Of a stretch of DNA of 64,000 bases, positions 34,630 to 44,042 are shown one piece after another. The stretch covers positions 186,001 to 250,000 of the forward strand of contig QPMI01000127.1 of NCBI GenBank assembly GCA_004431415.1, written 5' to 3'. A program made the translations under genes and the position numbers. The notes below the pieces were generated by a model, which saw only the letters and a list, made by a program, of their open reading frames with translations, made no database searches and was not told the DNA's origin. Source of the stretch: Cyanophora paradoxa. Its lineage: Eukaryota; Glaucocystophyceae; Cyanophorales; Cyanophoraceae. Each line of letters begins with the position of its first letter. Position 1 is the stretch's first letter.

Positions 34630-35610
34630 CTACTCCCCCAGCGGCTTCAGGAAGTACGGCGTCTCGTTGGGCTCGAAGTAGCTCACGTTGACTCCCTGGC
34701 CGCGGGCCTCCTGCAGCCAGTACTGCACAAAGTCCTTGCGCGCCTGCCTCTCGCCCCCGTTGCCCTTGTACGCCTTGTTGTTCAGGTATTCCGTCTCGAA
34801 CATACCGTCGACGTCCTGCATGTGCTTGACCACACCTTCCCTGTTCGCCCTCGCGCGCGGCTCGATCAGCTGCACGTTGAGGACGAAGAAGCCCTCAGGC
34901 GTCGCGACCAGGTGTCCCACGGTGCCCCCGCCCTCCCGCTCGTTCAGCACGAGCCCGATGTCCTGCGCGCTCGGAGTGAAGAGCGCGCACTCCTCCGTGT
35001 TCTTCTGGCCCTTGACCCGCTGGCACCCCCTCACGTGCGTGTGGAACTCGTATCGGTCGTGCGGCACGTGCGACGTCGAGAACCCCCCTTGGCTGGTCGT
35101 GTTGTTGTTGATTCGCAGGCATTCCTGCGCCCCCTGCCCTCCCCGCTGGCAACCGCTGTCGGTGAAGGTCCCGCCGTACTCCTTCATCTCGCCCATCATG
35201 TCCTTGAGCCTGTCCACCGTGCCGTCGGAGAGCCCGAAATCCAGCCGGTCGTGCACATCCGGCGCGAGGTACCTCCCCGCGGCGAAGCTCTCGATCTCGA
35301 GATCGTCCTCCTCGTCCTCCTGTCGCGCGACCCTCCGGAGCCTCGCGGCCGCCGGGAGCGAGAGGGGCATGTGCGCCACGGAGGTCGTGCCGCTGCGGAA
35401 GATGTGCGGCGGGGGGCGGTTGAAGAAGGTGTCGATGAGCTCGTCGTCTCGGGCCCGCCCCGGGACCCCCATGCGCCCCGCCAGCTCCCTGCCCTGGTTC
35501 ATGCGGAGGAAGTACACGTCCGGCTCGGCCACCCTCCGCTTCCGTGCCCCGCGCGGCGTCGGCGGGTTCGCCGGCGGTCGCCGCTTCGATTTGCGCCTGC
35601 CTTGCGGCAT
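34630..35610 (-). CDS. JAMM/MPN-like metalloprotease-related protein
   Basis: 326 residues from ATG 35610. Basic N-terminus (GRRKSKRRPP), then a fold with YEFHTHV (E188, H190, H192) and TPSAQDIG (S214, D217), followed by GHLVATPEGFFVLNVQ. E...HxH...SxxD is the zinc-binding pattern of JAMM isopeptidases, though the spacing between HxH and SxxD is longer than the usual ten and the HxHP proline is Val. Related proteins with HTH...PSxxD are known in large DNA viruses. Could deconjugate ubiquitin-like modifiers or be a catalytically altered relative. Confidence 0.6.
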   Translation of the reverse strand: MPQGRRKSKRRPPANPPTPRGARKRRVAEPDVYFLRMNQGRELAGRMGVPGRARDDELIDTFFNRPPPHIFRSGTTSVAHMPLSLPAAARLRRVARQEDEEDDLEIESFAAGRYLAPDVHDRLDFGLSDGTVDRLKDMMGEMKEYGGTFTDSGCQRGGQGAQECLRINNNTTSQGGFSTSHVPHDRYEFHTHVRGCQRVKGQKNTEECALFTPSAQDIGLVLNEREGGGTVGHLVATPEGFFVLNVQLIEPRARANREGVVKHMQDVDGMFETEYLNNKAYKGNGGERQARKDFVQYWLQEARGQGVNVSYFEPNETPYFLKPLGE

Positions 35611-35625
35611 TCCTGTATTGTTACA

Positions 35626-36786
35626 ATGGATGTACAAATTAATAGGTTCATATTGAATTCGACGATGGTGCTACCGAGCACGGGGCCCGTTAAATTCAGC
35701 CAGGTGCGGGCCGAGTACGGTCTCTCGGGGCCCTTCAAGCTGGGGGCGACGGGGAGGGGGCTCGACACCAGCGTGCCGCAGTCCGGGGCGATCCGCATGA
35801 GCGATTTCCTCGGAAGGAACTGGTACCCCAAGAGCGGCCTCCAGCTCTGGCTGGACAGCCGGTTCCCCTCGTCCTACCCCGGCTCTGGCTCCGTGTGGTA
35901 TGACATCAGCGGGTACGGTCGCAACTTCTCCATCAGCGGCCTCGCCTACGACGCCGCCAACAAGCGCATGACCGTCAACTGGGGGAGCGCGTCGGGGCCC
36001 GCCTCGTCCGCCTTCGGCATCAACACCGAGCACACCGTCGAGGTCGTGTGCCACCCGACGCAGCTGTCGGCCTCCACCTTCATGAACTTCCAGGCCACTG
36101 ACGGCACGCGCATGATCCTTCTCCACCTCCCGTGGGACAACAGCAACGCCTACTACGACGTCCGCGGCTGCTGCGACGCCATCCACCGCATCAACTACGG
36201 CATGTCCAACGTCCTGACGCGGAAGCACTTTGTCTTTCGCACGAAGACCTCCTCCTACCCCCACCGCCAGATCTACGAGAACGGGATCGAGCGGATTTGC
36301 TCCTACGGGAACGGCACCTCGGGCGGCTACACCTGGGGCGGCCCCTCGTTGTTCTTCTCCGGCTCCTGGCTCGGGTACGTCCACCTCATTCGGCTGTGGA
36401 ACCGGCCCCTGAGCGACGCCGAGATCACCCAGAGCTACAACGCCATGAAGGACGCCTTCGCCCTCCCCGCCCTCCCGGGCATGTCCGTGCCCAACGCACC
36501 TCCCGGCCTCGGCACGGCCTGGGCGACCTACAACTCCATCGAGGTCTTCTTCGACATCCCCTGGGACGGCGGTGCTCCCATCATCGAGTACGAGCTGGCG
36601 TTCTGGGCGTCGCCGTACACGGGGAACGCCCTCACGACACGGGGCATGTACCCCCAGCAGGATTCGTGGAACCGGCACGGCAACTCGGGCCCCATGCTCT
36701 GGTACGGCGCATGGCGAACCGCGGTGCGCGCGCGGAACACGGTGGGCTGGGGTGGGTACTCGGGCTTTGCGTACTTCAACCTTTAG
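35626..36786 (+). CDS. LamG-like plus fibronectin-III-like fibre protein
   Basis: 386 residues. N-terminal GPVKFSQVRAEYGLSGPFKL resembles the short attachment module of phage/viral fibres. Residues ~68-285 look like a concanavalin/LamG sandwich (LQLWLDSRFPSSYPGSGSVW, HTVEVVCHPTQL, GYVHLIRLWNRPLSDAEITQ). Residues ~295-386 look like one Fn3 domain (PPGLGTAWATYNSIEVFFDI ... RAVRARNTVGWGGYSGF-like end). Probably displayed on the virion for glycan binding. Starts only 15 nt from the divergent JAMM-like gene and overlaps the 3' end of the S74 fibre gene by 11 nt. Confidence 0.7.
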   Translation: MDVQINRFILNSTMVLPSTGPVKFSQVRAEYGLSGPFKLGATGRGLDTSVPQSGAIRMSDFLGRNWYPKSGLQLWLDSRFPSSYPGSGSVWYDISGYGRNFSISGLAYDAANKRMTVNWGSASGPASSAFGINTEHTVEVVCHPTQLSASTFMNFQATDGTRMILLHLPWDNSNAYYDVRGCCDAIHRINYGMSNVLTRKHFVFRTKTSSYPHRQIYENGIERICSYGNGTSGGYTWGGPSLFFSGSWLGYVHLIRLWNRPLSDAEITQSYNAMKDAFALPALPGMSVPNAPPGLGTAWATYNSIEVFFDIPWDGGAPIIEYELAFWASPYTGNALTTRGMYPQQDSWNRHGNSGPMLWYGAWRTAVRARNTVGWGGYSGFAYFNL

Positions 36787-39700
36787 CGATCCGCGCCTCG
36801 AGCTCCTCTACACGTGAAGCGAGCTCTTTCACCGCCTCGACGAGAAGCCCCGCGAGGTTTCCGTATGCCAGCGAGAGGTACCCGCCCTCCTGCTCGCGGA
36901 CTGCTTCGGGCAGCACCGCGCGCACCTCCTGGGCGATCAGGCCCGTTCCGCGGGAGGCCGCGCCGTCCGCTTCGGTGCCGTGCGGGTCCACGCGCGCGAA
37001 CGTGACGCCTCGGATCGCTCTTACCTTCTGGAGCGCGCCCCGGATGATCCGCACGTCGCGCTTGAGTCGCGCGTCCGAGAACGCTGTGATGTCGTTCTGG
37101 GCGACGATGTTCCCGTAGTTCACGGACTCCGTCTCCCCCGAGGCACCCCCGACGTAAAGGTTCTTGGCGATGTACGCGCCGCCCCGGCAGACCAGCCCGC
37201 CCGCCGGCGCGGTGGACCCCTGCGTCGTGTTGGTGGTCGTGATCGTCCCCGACACCGAGAACGAGGCGGGCATGCGCGCGGCATCGAGCGTGCCTGTCGT
37301 GATCTTGGCGGCGTCGAGCGCGGGGACGCGCGCCGCATCCAGAGTGGGGATGCGCGCGAGGGCGAGGGTCCCCGTCGCGACCTTGGCGGCGTCGAGGTCG
37401 GGGATGCGCAGCGCGTCCAGGGTGCCTGTTGTGATCTTCGTGGCGTCGAGGCTGGGGACGCGGAGGGCGTCCAGCGTACCCGTGGTGATCTTGGCGGCGT
37501 CGAGGTCGGGAACGCGCACCGCATCGAGTGTCGGGATGCGCGCAAGGGCGAGCGTGCCCGTGGCGACCTTGGCGGCGTCGAGGTCGGGGATGCGCAAGGG
37601 GTCCAGAATTCCGGTTGCAACCTTCGCGGCATCCAGGTCGGGGATGCGCAAGGGGTCCAAAATTCCGGTCCCAACCTTGGCGGCGTCGAGATTCGGAACG
37701 CGCAGGGCGTCCAGGGTGCCGGACACTAACTTTGCGGCGTCCAGGTCGGGGATGCGAAGGACGTCCAGCGTGCCCGTGGCGACCTTGGCGGCGTCGAGGC
37801 TGGGGATGCGGAGGGCGTCGAAGGTGCCCGTCGTGATCTTGGCGGCGTCGAGCGCGGGGACGCGGGCCGCGTCCAGCGTGGGGATGCGCGCGAGGGCAAG
37901 GGTCCCCGTTGCGACCTTGGCGGCGTCGAGGTCGGGGATGCGCAGCACGTCCAGCGTGCCTGTGGCGACCTTGGCGGCGTCGAGGCCGGGGATGCGGAGG
38001 GCGTCGAAGGTGCCGGTCGTGATCTTGGCGGCGTCGAGCGCGGGGACGCGTGCCGCGTCCAGCGTGGGGATGCGCGCGAGGGCAAGGGTCCCCGTCGCGA
38101 CCTTGGCGGCGTCGAGGTCGGGGATGCGCAGCACGTCAAGGGTACCCGCTGTGAGTTTCACGGCGTCGAGGCTGGGGATGCGGAGGGCGTCAAAGATACC
38201 GGTCGTGATCTTGGCGGCGTCGAGCGCGGGGACCCGACCCGCATCCAGCGTGGGGATGCGGGCCAGCGCCAAGGTGCCGGTGGCAATCTTGGCGGCGTCG
38301 AGGTCGGGGATGCGCAGGGCACCCAGCGTGCCCGTGGCGACCTTGGCGGCGTCGAGGTCGGGGATGCGCGCGGCGTCCAGGGTGCCGGAGGTGATCTTTG
38401 AGGCGGGGAGTACCGGGATGAGACCAACGCCAATCTCGCCCGAGAGCAGCGACGAGCTGAGAAGGGATGTTGTTGTGAGGATGGTGGAGGGTACAGCGCC
38501 CGGTTCGAGCGTCGCTATGCCGTCGGTCGTCGGCGCCTTGAACTGGAACGCCGTCGACCCCACGTTCGTCTGGATGTATCCGGCGGAGTCGAGGAGCCCA
38601 TGGCGGATGAATACGCCGGCGTTGCTGCTCGCGACGCTGGACCCATCTGCGGGCTTGTTGAGCTGGATGCTCTTGTCGGTCACCTCCACGTTTGTAGAAG
38701 TCACCGTCTGTGTAACCCCGACAGACAGCGTGCCCACGATGTTGACGATGTCGCTGTTGCCTCCGATGTTGATGGTGGTCACGCCGCTCCCCGTTCCGAT
38801 GTCCACTTGCTGGGTTGATGTTGCTGTACCGATCTTAACGAGCGTTGCGTTCGCCGTCCCCAGCTCCAGGGTCCGCGTGGCAGCCGTGCCGGTGGTGTCC
38901 ACGCTGACGGCGCCGGTGCCCATCGCGAACCCGGGCCCGGCGAGGGCCACCCCGACGTTCACGGACTTCGCGACACCGAGACCACCGGCCAGCGTCACCG
39001 AGCCAGTCTGTTTCGAATCGCTCTCCAACGCCGAAGACACGGCGAGCGTGCCGACTCCGACAGCCCCCGTGGACGTGAAAGCCGCGGGGATGCGCTCCGC
39101 AGCAAAGGTGCCTGTGGTGATCTTGGCGGCGTCGAGGTTGGGGACGCGCACAGCGTCAAGGGTCGGGATGCGCGCGAGGGCGAGCGTCCCCGTGGCAATC
39201 TTCGCTGCATCGAGATCAGGGATGCGCGCAGAGCCGAAGATGCCCGTCGTCATCTTCGCCGCATCAAGGTCGGGGACGCGAGCGGCGTCGAGAGTTGGGA
39301 TGCGCGCAAGAGCGAGCGTGCCCGTGGCGACCTTGGCGGCGTCGAGGCTGGGGATGCGAAGGGTGTCAAAGATACCGGTCGTGATCTTGGCGGCGTCGAG
39401 CGCGGGGACGCGCGCAGCATCCAGCGTTGGGATGCGCGCGAGGGCAAGGGTCCCCGTTGCGACCTTGGCGGCGTCCAGGTCGGGGATGCGAAGGACGTCC
39501 AGCGTGCCCGTGGCGACCTTGGCGGCGTCGAGGCTGGGGATGCGGAGGGCGTCGAAGGTGCCGGTCGTGATCTTGGCGGCATCGAGCGCGGGGACGCGCG
39601 CCGCATCCAGCGTGGGGATGCGCGCGAGGGCAAGGGTCCCCGTCGCGACCTTGGCGGCGTCGAGGTCGGGGATGCGCAGCACGTCAAGGGTACCCGTTGT

Positions 39701-42700
39701 GAGTTTCACGGCGTCGAGGTTGGGGATGCGCGCCGCCCCCAGGGTGCCGGTGGCGACCTTGGTGGCGTCGAGGTCGGGGATGCGCCCGGCGTCCAGCGTG
39801 CCGGATGTGACTTTGGAAGCTGGGAGGGCGGGAATGAGACCGACCGCGACCTCGCCCACGAGCATAGTCGAGCTGAGATCGGACGTCGTGGTCAGGATGG
39901 CCGAGGGCGCCGCACCCGGCTGGAGGGTCACCACGCCGTCGGCTGCCGGCGCTTTGAACTGGAAAGCCGCCGAGTCCGCGTTTGTTTGGATGTAGCCGGC
40001 GGAGTCTGAGAGGCCGTGTCGAATGAAGACACCGGCGTTGCTGCTCGCGACACTGGACCCGTCCTTTGGCTTGTTGAGCTGAATGCTTCTCCCCGCAACA
40101 CTCGCGCTCGCCAGCTCGACGGTGTCGCTGCCGCCTCCAATCACAATGGTGGTGGCCCCGGCCCCTGTGCCCAACTCGACCCTCTGCACGCCCGACGCAG
40201 TACCGATCTTTACAAGTGTAGCATTGGACCCCCCCACCTCCAGGGTGCGCGTGGCGGCCGACCCCGTGGTGTCCAGGCTCACCGTGGCCGTGCCGAGGGC
40301 GAACCCGGGTCCGGAAAGCGCCCCTCCCATTGCTTGCGCGCCGAGGGGGCGCAGGAAGGCAAACCTGGCATCGTCAAGGAGCTCCACTCGCGCCACCCGG
40401 AGCGTGCGCGCGCTCGTGAACGTCAGCGTGTATGTGGGGTACGGGTCCGTGCGGGCCGGGAGGTGGAGGACGCGGCGCGCCCCGGGCCCCCAGGTCAGGT
40501 TGGACCACGACTGCAGGGTGACGTACGCGGGGGTCCCCGCCCCACCCGCATTTGCGACGAGTGTCGCCCCGGTCGGGCGCGCCACGCCAAGAAGCGTGAC
40601 GGCGACCGCGCTCAGGGGGCGCGGTATGTCGAAGGTGTACGTAAGGGAGGGCGTCGTGGGGGCCGCCACCTCATAATATGTGCTGGGGTCGCTGTCGAAC
40701 GCTCGCCAACCCGTGATGCTTGCGTTGCCCGAGGCGAGGAACGGCGCCGGAGTGGAGGCGCCCGTCATGGGGACCACCATGTCGACGAGGGAGGTGGCAG
40801 CTGCGCACCGAAGGGCGTCCAGGGAGCCGGAGCCCAGGGAGACATCGCGGTTGTAGAGGCCTGCGGGTCCCAGCGCCTCCTGGGCCACGTCCAGGATCTC
40901 GACGCGCTCGATGCGCGGCGGGGCACCGTCCGTCGTCGACGTGACCCAGACCCGGAAGGCCTGCCGCGGGGGCGAGCGGGCGGCAAGGTGGAAGACGCGC
41001 CTGCGGGAGGAACCCCAGGGGGAGCATGCGAAGGTCTCGAGCGCGACAAAGGAAAGATCCGTCATGGTGGCACTGTCCGCAACGGGCGCGGCGTCCAGCT
41101 GGACAGCGAGCGGGCGCGTTTCAGAGGTGCCGCTGCAGGTGACGGCGATCGCCGTGACACGGCGAGGCACGTCGAACGCGTACTCAAGCGTGGCGAACGG
41201 GGCGGACGTGTCCATGACGTAGTAAGTGGAGGGGTCGCCATCGAAGGCGCGCCACCCCTCGTGGCCCGAGGCGCCCGAATTGTTTGGGGCGAGAAACGGG
41301 GCAGGGGCGGCCGCGCCCGTCATGGGGGCCACCATGTCCACAAGGAGCACCGAGGACGCGCTCGGACCCGAGGAGAGGGTGCCGGTCCCAAGGTCGACAT
41401 CGCCCAGCGAGCGGGGGACGGTATCCGCCAGCTCGCCGAGGAGCTCGACCCGCGCAACCTCGATGGCCCCGCTGTACCCCGTTATGTCCACTGCAAAGCG
41501 GCTGGAGGTGAGCGCCGGCGATACGAGAAACACGCGCCGAGGAGTGGGCCCCCACTCGGCCGTCTGAAAGGACCGGGTCTCGGTGGGCGCACTCCCCGGG
41601 GGTTTGGTCGAGACGGCCACCACACACCCTGCCGCCTTTACCGTCGCAGAAGCCAGTCGGATTGCGACGGCGGAGACGCGCCGCGGCCCGTCGAAGGCGT
41701 ACTCCACCGAGAAGGGGGCGGGGGCCGTCGCCGAGGCGAAGGAACCTGGTGCACCGTCGAAGGCGTTCCGGGCACCCATCGCGGTGCCGGACGCTCCGGC
41801 AGGCGACACAACCTGGTCGACAAGGAGGGACTCCACGGCGACACAGGGGTGGGTGAGGGGCTCGGCGCGGCGCGGGAAGACCGCACCGGCCTCGTCGAGC
41901 AGCTCCAGGCAGGATACGCGGAGCTCGCCTGAGAACCCGGACAGGGTTACACGGAACGAGGTGCTCGGTGGGGTGCGCTCGGGGAGCATGAAGACGCGGC
42001 GCGCTGGGGCGCCCCAACCCGTGAAAGCGAGCGGGACGAACTGGGAGGCGACCGGGTCCTGGTACTCAATCACCGTGCTGCTCGGCCTGGAGGCGCCAGC
42101 GACCGTGACGGCAACCGCCGTCAGGCGCACCGAACCCCAGGCAAGCGTGGACAGTGAGATCGTCCAAGCGTCCGGCGCCGTCGCGACCGAGAACGTCTCC
42201 GCGTTCCCGTCCATGGTGCGCCACGCGTCGGCGGAGCCGGAGACGGAGCTCAGGGGCGCTGTAGGCTCAGAGGAGCTCAGGATCGGTGCAAGGTTGACCA
42301 GGGTGGCCTGGGGTGCACATGCCCGTGCCGCGACCGAGCCCATCCCCATGTCCAGGGCATGGTCGATGAAATCGGGGAACTCGATTCCTGCTTGCACGTT
42401 TGTGAGGCTGGAGCCGTCGCCCGCGAAGAACCCGGCCTGTACGCGCCCCGACACGGTGAGCGAGTCCACGAAGGGGCTGGTTCCTGCGAGGGCACCCGCG
42501 ACCGCCTGGGGTTCAAGCACGCCCGTCAGGGCGGACCCGTCCCCCGCAAACGAGCCGGCCTGAACGTGCCCGGAGGCATCCAGCGAGGCCACGCGCATGT
42601 CCGCACCCTCCAGTGATGGCAGCAGGTTGTCGTAGTGTGCCGCCTCCACTGCCCCCGATGCAACCACCGAGGCCACGTGAATGGCGCGGTTGTCGAGCGC

Positions 42701-42814
42701 GTCCTCTATGTTTCGGAGGTTGCTCCCATCACCCTCGATCACTCGTGAGCTGATGAGCCGTGCACGCACGATGGCAGCCGAACCTCCGCGCCTAGTTCCC
42801 GTCGCGCCTGTCAT
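36776..42814 (-). CDS. Giant fibre-like protein with pentadecapeptide repeats and S74 chaperone
   Basis: 2,012 residues from ATG 42814. In order: a short collar; GDGSxLTNV-type segments; four discoidin-like (F5/8 C) domains with GWRAFDGDPSTYY; a domain with VELGTGAGATTIVIGGGSD (two copies); two long runs of ~15-residue repeats (LDAAKVATGTLALARIPT and variants, ~50 copies); and a C-terminal S74 intramolecular chaperone (AFSDARLKRDVRIIRG, GLIAQEVRAVLPEAV, a final coiled coil). S74 domains guide trimer folding and usually self-cleave. The repeats likely form a long beta-helical shaft. Surface adhesion is inferred. Confidence 0.85.
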   Translation of the reverse strand: MTGATGTRRGGSAAIVRARLISSRVIEGDGSNLRNIEDALDNRAIHVASVVASGAVEAAHYDNLLPSLEGADMRVASLDASGHVQAGSFAGDGSALTGVLEPQAVAGALAGTSPFVDSLTVSGRVQAGFFAGDGSSLTNVQAGIEFPDFIDHALDMGMGSVAARACAPQATLVNLAPILSSSEPTAPLSSVSGSADAWRTMDGNAETFSVATAPDAWTISLSTLAWGSVRLTAVAVTVAGASRPSSTVIEYQDPVASQFVPLAFTGWGAPARRVFMLPERTPPSTSFRVTLSGFSGELRVSCLELLDEAGAVFPRRAEPLTHPCVAVESLLVDQVVSPAGASGTAMGARNAFDGAPGSFASATAPAPFSVEYAFDGPRRVSAVAIRLASATVKAAGCVVAVSTKPPGSAPTETRSFQTAEWGPTPRRVFLVSPALTSSRFAVDITGYSGAIEVARVELLGELADTVPRSLGDVDLGTGTLSSGPSASSVLLVDMVAPMTGAAAPAPFLAPNNSGASGHEGWRAFDGDPSTYYVMDTSAPFATLEYAFDVPRRVTAIAVTCSGTSETRPLAVQLDAAPVADSATMTDLSFVALETFACSPWGSSRRRVFHLAARSPPRQAFRVWVTSTTDGAPPRIERVEILDVAQEALGPAGLYNRDVSLGSGSLDALRCAAATSLVDMVVPMTGASTPAPFLASGNASITGWRAFDSDPSTYYEVAAPTTPSLTYTFDIPRPLSAVAVTLLGVARPTGATLVANAGGAGTPAYVTLQSWSNLTWGPGARRVLHLPARTDPYPTYTLTFTSARTLRVARVELLDDARFAFLRPLGAQAMGGALSGPGFALGTATVSLDTTGSAATRTLEVGGSNATLVKIGTASGVQRVELGTGAGATTIVIGGGSDTVELASASVAGRSIQLNKPKDGSSVASSNAGVFIRHGLSDSAGYIQTNADSAAFQFKAPAADGVVTLQPGAAPSAILTTTSDLSSTMLVGEVAVGLIPALPASKVTSGTLDAGRIPDLDATKVATGTLGAARIPNLDAVKLTTGTLDVLRIPDLDAAKVATGTLALARIPTLDAARVPALDAAKITTGTFDALRIPSLDAAKVATGTLDVLRIPDLDAAKVATGTLALARIPTLDAARVPALDAAKITTGIFDTLRIPSLDAAKVATGTLALARIPTLDAARVPDLDAAKMTTGIFGSARIPDLDAAKIATGTLALARIPTLDAVRVPNLDAAKITTGTFAAERIPAAFTSTGAVGVGTLAVSSALESDSKQTGSVTLAGGLGVAKSVNVGVALAGPGFAMGTGAVSVDTTGTAATRTLELGTANATLVKIGTATSTQQVDIGTGSGVTTINIGGNSDIVNIVGTLSVGVTQTVTSTNVEVTDKSIQLNKPADGSSVASSNAGVFIRHGLLDSAGYIQTNVGSTAFQFKAPTTDGIATLEPGAVPSTILTTTSLLSSSLLSGEIGVGLIPVLPASKITSGTLDAARIPDLDAAKVATGTLGALRIPDLDAAKIATGTLALARIPTLDAGRVPALDAAKITTGIFDALRIPSLDAVKLTAGTLDVLRIPDLDAAKVATGTLALARIPTLDAARVPALDAAKITTGTFDALRIPGLDAAKVATGTLDVLRIPDLDAAKVATGTLALARIPTLDAARVPALDAAKITTGTFDALRIPSLDAAKVATGTLDVLRIPDLDAAKLVSGTLDALRVPNLDAAKVGTGILDPLRIPDLDAAKVATGILDPLRIPDLDAAKVATGTLALARIPTLDAVRVPDLDAAKITTGTLDALRVPSLDATKITTGTLDALRIPDLDAAKVATGTLALARIPTLDAARVPALDAAKITTGTLDAARMPASFSVSGTITTTNTTQGSTAPAGGLVCRGGAYIAKNLYVGGASGETESVNYGNIVAQNDITAFSDARLKRDVRIIRGALQKVRAIRGVTFARVDPHGTEADGAASRGTGLIAQEVRAVLPEAVREQEGGYLSLAYGNLAGLLVEAVKELASRVEELEARIAKG
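37260..38412. repeat. 45-bp coding repeat array 1 of the S74 fibre
   Basis: About 25 units of 45 bp encoding LDAAK[V/I]ATGTLx[A/L]RIPx. Several groups of units are nearly identical, indicating recent unequal exchange or conversion. Confidence 0.85.
39090..39815. repeat. 45-bp coding repeat array 2 of the S74 fibre
   Basis: About 16 units of the same 45-bp repeat as array 1, separated from it by a duplicated non-repetitive domain (38413-39060, compared with 39815-40320). Confidence 0.85.
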
Positions 42815-43043
42815 CCCACGTATACCCAGACAGAAGCACAATTTTACGAAGAGCTTGCACTTTGCAAGAATTCACTTTTGTCCCACCTACCTCACAAACG
42901 CAACGACACCCTGGTTGTTGTTCTTGAATGTATAAGTCCGGCCAGCAGAGAGCGACATCCTTTAACAGACCCCGTGAATTTCTAGCGACCATCGCAATTT
43001 CGGTTCATGTATTTGTTCATGTGGCCCTAAGCTACCTAGCTGC
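42815..43043. other. Spacer upstream of the S74 fibre gene
   Basis: About 230 nt, less GC-rich than the genes (CTTTGCAAGAATTCACTTTTG). It holds the fibre promoter; no gene or palindrome is seen. Confidence 0.4.
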
Positions 43044-43511
43044 CTACCCACGCGAGTCCATGTCAAAAGTGATGGTCCTGTCGTCCACTGTGAACTTGTA
43101 GCCACACTGCTGGCGGAGCTGGTCGCGCCGCCAGGAGCCGTCCTCTCGCTTCCGCATGACCCAGATTCCGTGCTCGTGGCCGCGGTAGAAGGTGTACGCG
43201 ATCGAGCGCCCCGAGGGTGAGATCGCCGCCGTGAACTCGAAGACGACCCCAAGCTCTGGCGAGGATTCGGGCACCTTGACGGCGTCCGACGACAGCGTGC
43301 CCGCGAAGGAAACGACGCGGCCGACCCGGGCTGCCGGGTCGTAGGCGGCGCAGTTGAAGAAGGTGCCGTCGTCGGAGACCCTGGCGAAGAGGAGCTCGCC
43401 GGAGCACTCCTCGCACCCGACGACCCGACCGCCGCTCCGAACCTCGACGTAGCGGCCGCCGGCCCCTTCCTCGACGACGCGGAGCTCGTGCTCGCCGACG
43501 CGGAACTCCAT
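43044..43511 (-). CDS. Beta-rich unknown protein
   Basis: 155 residues from ATG 43511. Strand-rich (VGEHELRVVEEGAGGRYVEV, RSIAYTFYRGHEHGIWVMRK) with one CEEC pair. No family is recognised. It directly follows the perfect 34-bp palindrome at 43561. Confidence 0.6.
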   Translation of the reverse strand: MEFRVGEHELRVVEEGAGGRYVEVRSGGRVVGCEECSGELLFARVSDDGTFFNCAAYDPAARVGRVVSFAGTLSSDAVKVPESSPELGVVFEFTAAISPSGRSIAYTFYRGHEHGIWVMRKREDGSWRRDQLRQQCGYKFTVDDRTITFDMDSRG

Positions 43512-43560
43512 TGGAGAATGGGGGGCCGTCACCGCCGCCGCGTAGTCGTACCGGCGACCG

Positions 43561-43594
43561 GAATCACCCCCACCCCCGGGGGTGGGGGTGATTC
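43561..43594. repeat. Perfect 34-bp palindrome of the GAATCACCCC family
   Basis: Starts GAATCACCCCCACCCCC and continues as its exact reverse complement with no loop bases. Lies between divergent genes (43511 and 43640). Confidence 0.85.
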
Positions 43595-43639
43595 ACCAGG
43601 TGCCGACAAGGTCCCGCGCGCCGCGCGGGTCGCCATACC

Positions 43640-43987
43640 ATGTCTTCGTTTCTCTGCTGCTTGCCTACCTCGAAATCGACAATGGCGGTCTCCAGGCAGC
43701 GCGCCGTGGAGGCCCTGGAGTCGGCGATCGTGGCGCCCACGGGACTCGTTCGGGAGGCGGCCCCCCCCTCCGACCTGGTCGCCGCCATCGACCGGTCCCT
43801 GACTGCATCTCGGACTCATCTCGCCCTCTGCGTCGACCGGATTCCTGCATCGGACCGGGCCTACCAGGCCGTCTGGGCCGCGCTGGACGCCGCCGTCGGA
43901 CTGGAGGCCACGGTCGCGGCGCTATCTCTTGCGGCATCGAGCGCCCCCCCCGCCCCCCCGCCCCCTTCGCCGAGGGAAGAAGCGTAG
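43640..43987 (+). CDS. Small helical protein
   Basis: 115 residues (MSSFLCCLPTS...). Mostly helical (AVEALESAIVAPTGLVREAA, YQAVWAALDAAVGLEATVAA) with a Pro-rich end. An internal ATG at 43682 (CGACAATGG context) may be the true start. Confidence 0.5.
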   Translation: MSSFLCCLPTSKSTMAVSRQRAVEALESAIVAPTGLVREAAPPSDLVAAIDRSLTASRTHLALCVDRIPASDRAYQAVWAALDAAVGLEATVAALSLAASSAPPAPPPPSPREEA

Positions 43988-44042
43988 TCGTGTTGCGTTG
44001 GACGGCGTTTCCACAAATTTCAGAGCCCATTGGTAGCCCCCG

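Noticed and set aside
33970-35625. Long plus-strand open frame leading into the LamG/Fn3 gene
   Set aside because: It is antisense to the HNH and JAMM-like genes, whose motifs are clear. The real start is ATG 35626.
37260-39815. CRISPR-like array
   Set aside because: The regular spacing is a coding repeat without unique spacers; the protein repeat explains it fully.
37164-39995. 943-codon plus-strand ORF across the fibre gene
   Set aside because: It is the antisense of the 45-bp repeat arrays of the S74 fibre gene; repetition of a unit divisible by three keeps it open. It has no leader motif and no protein-like variation.
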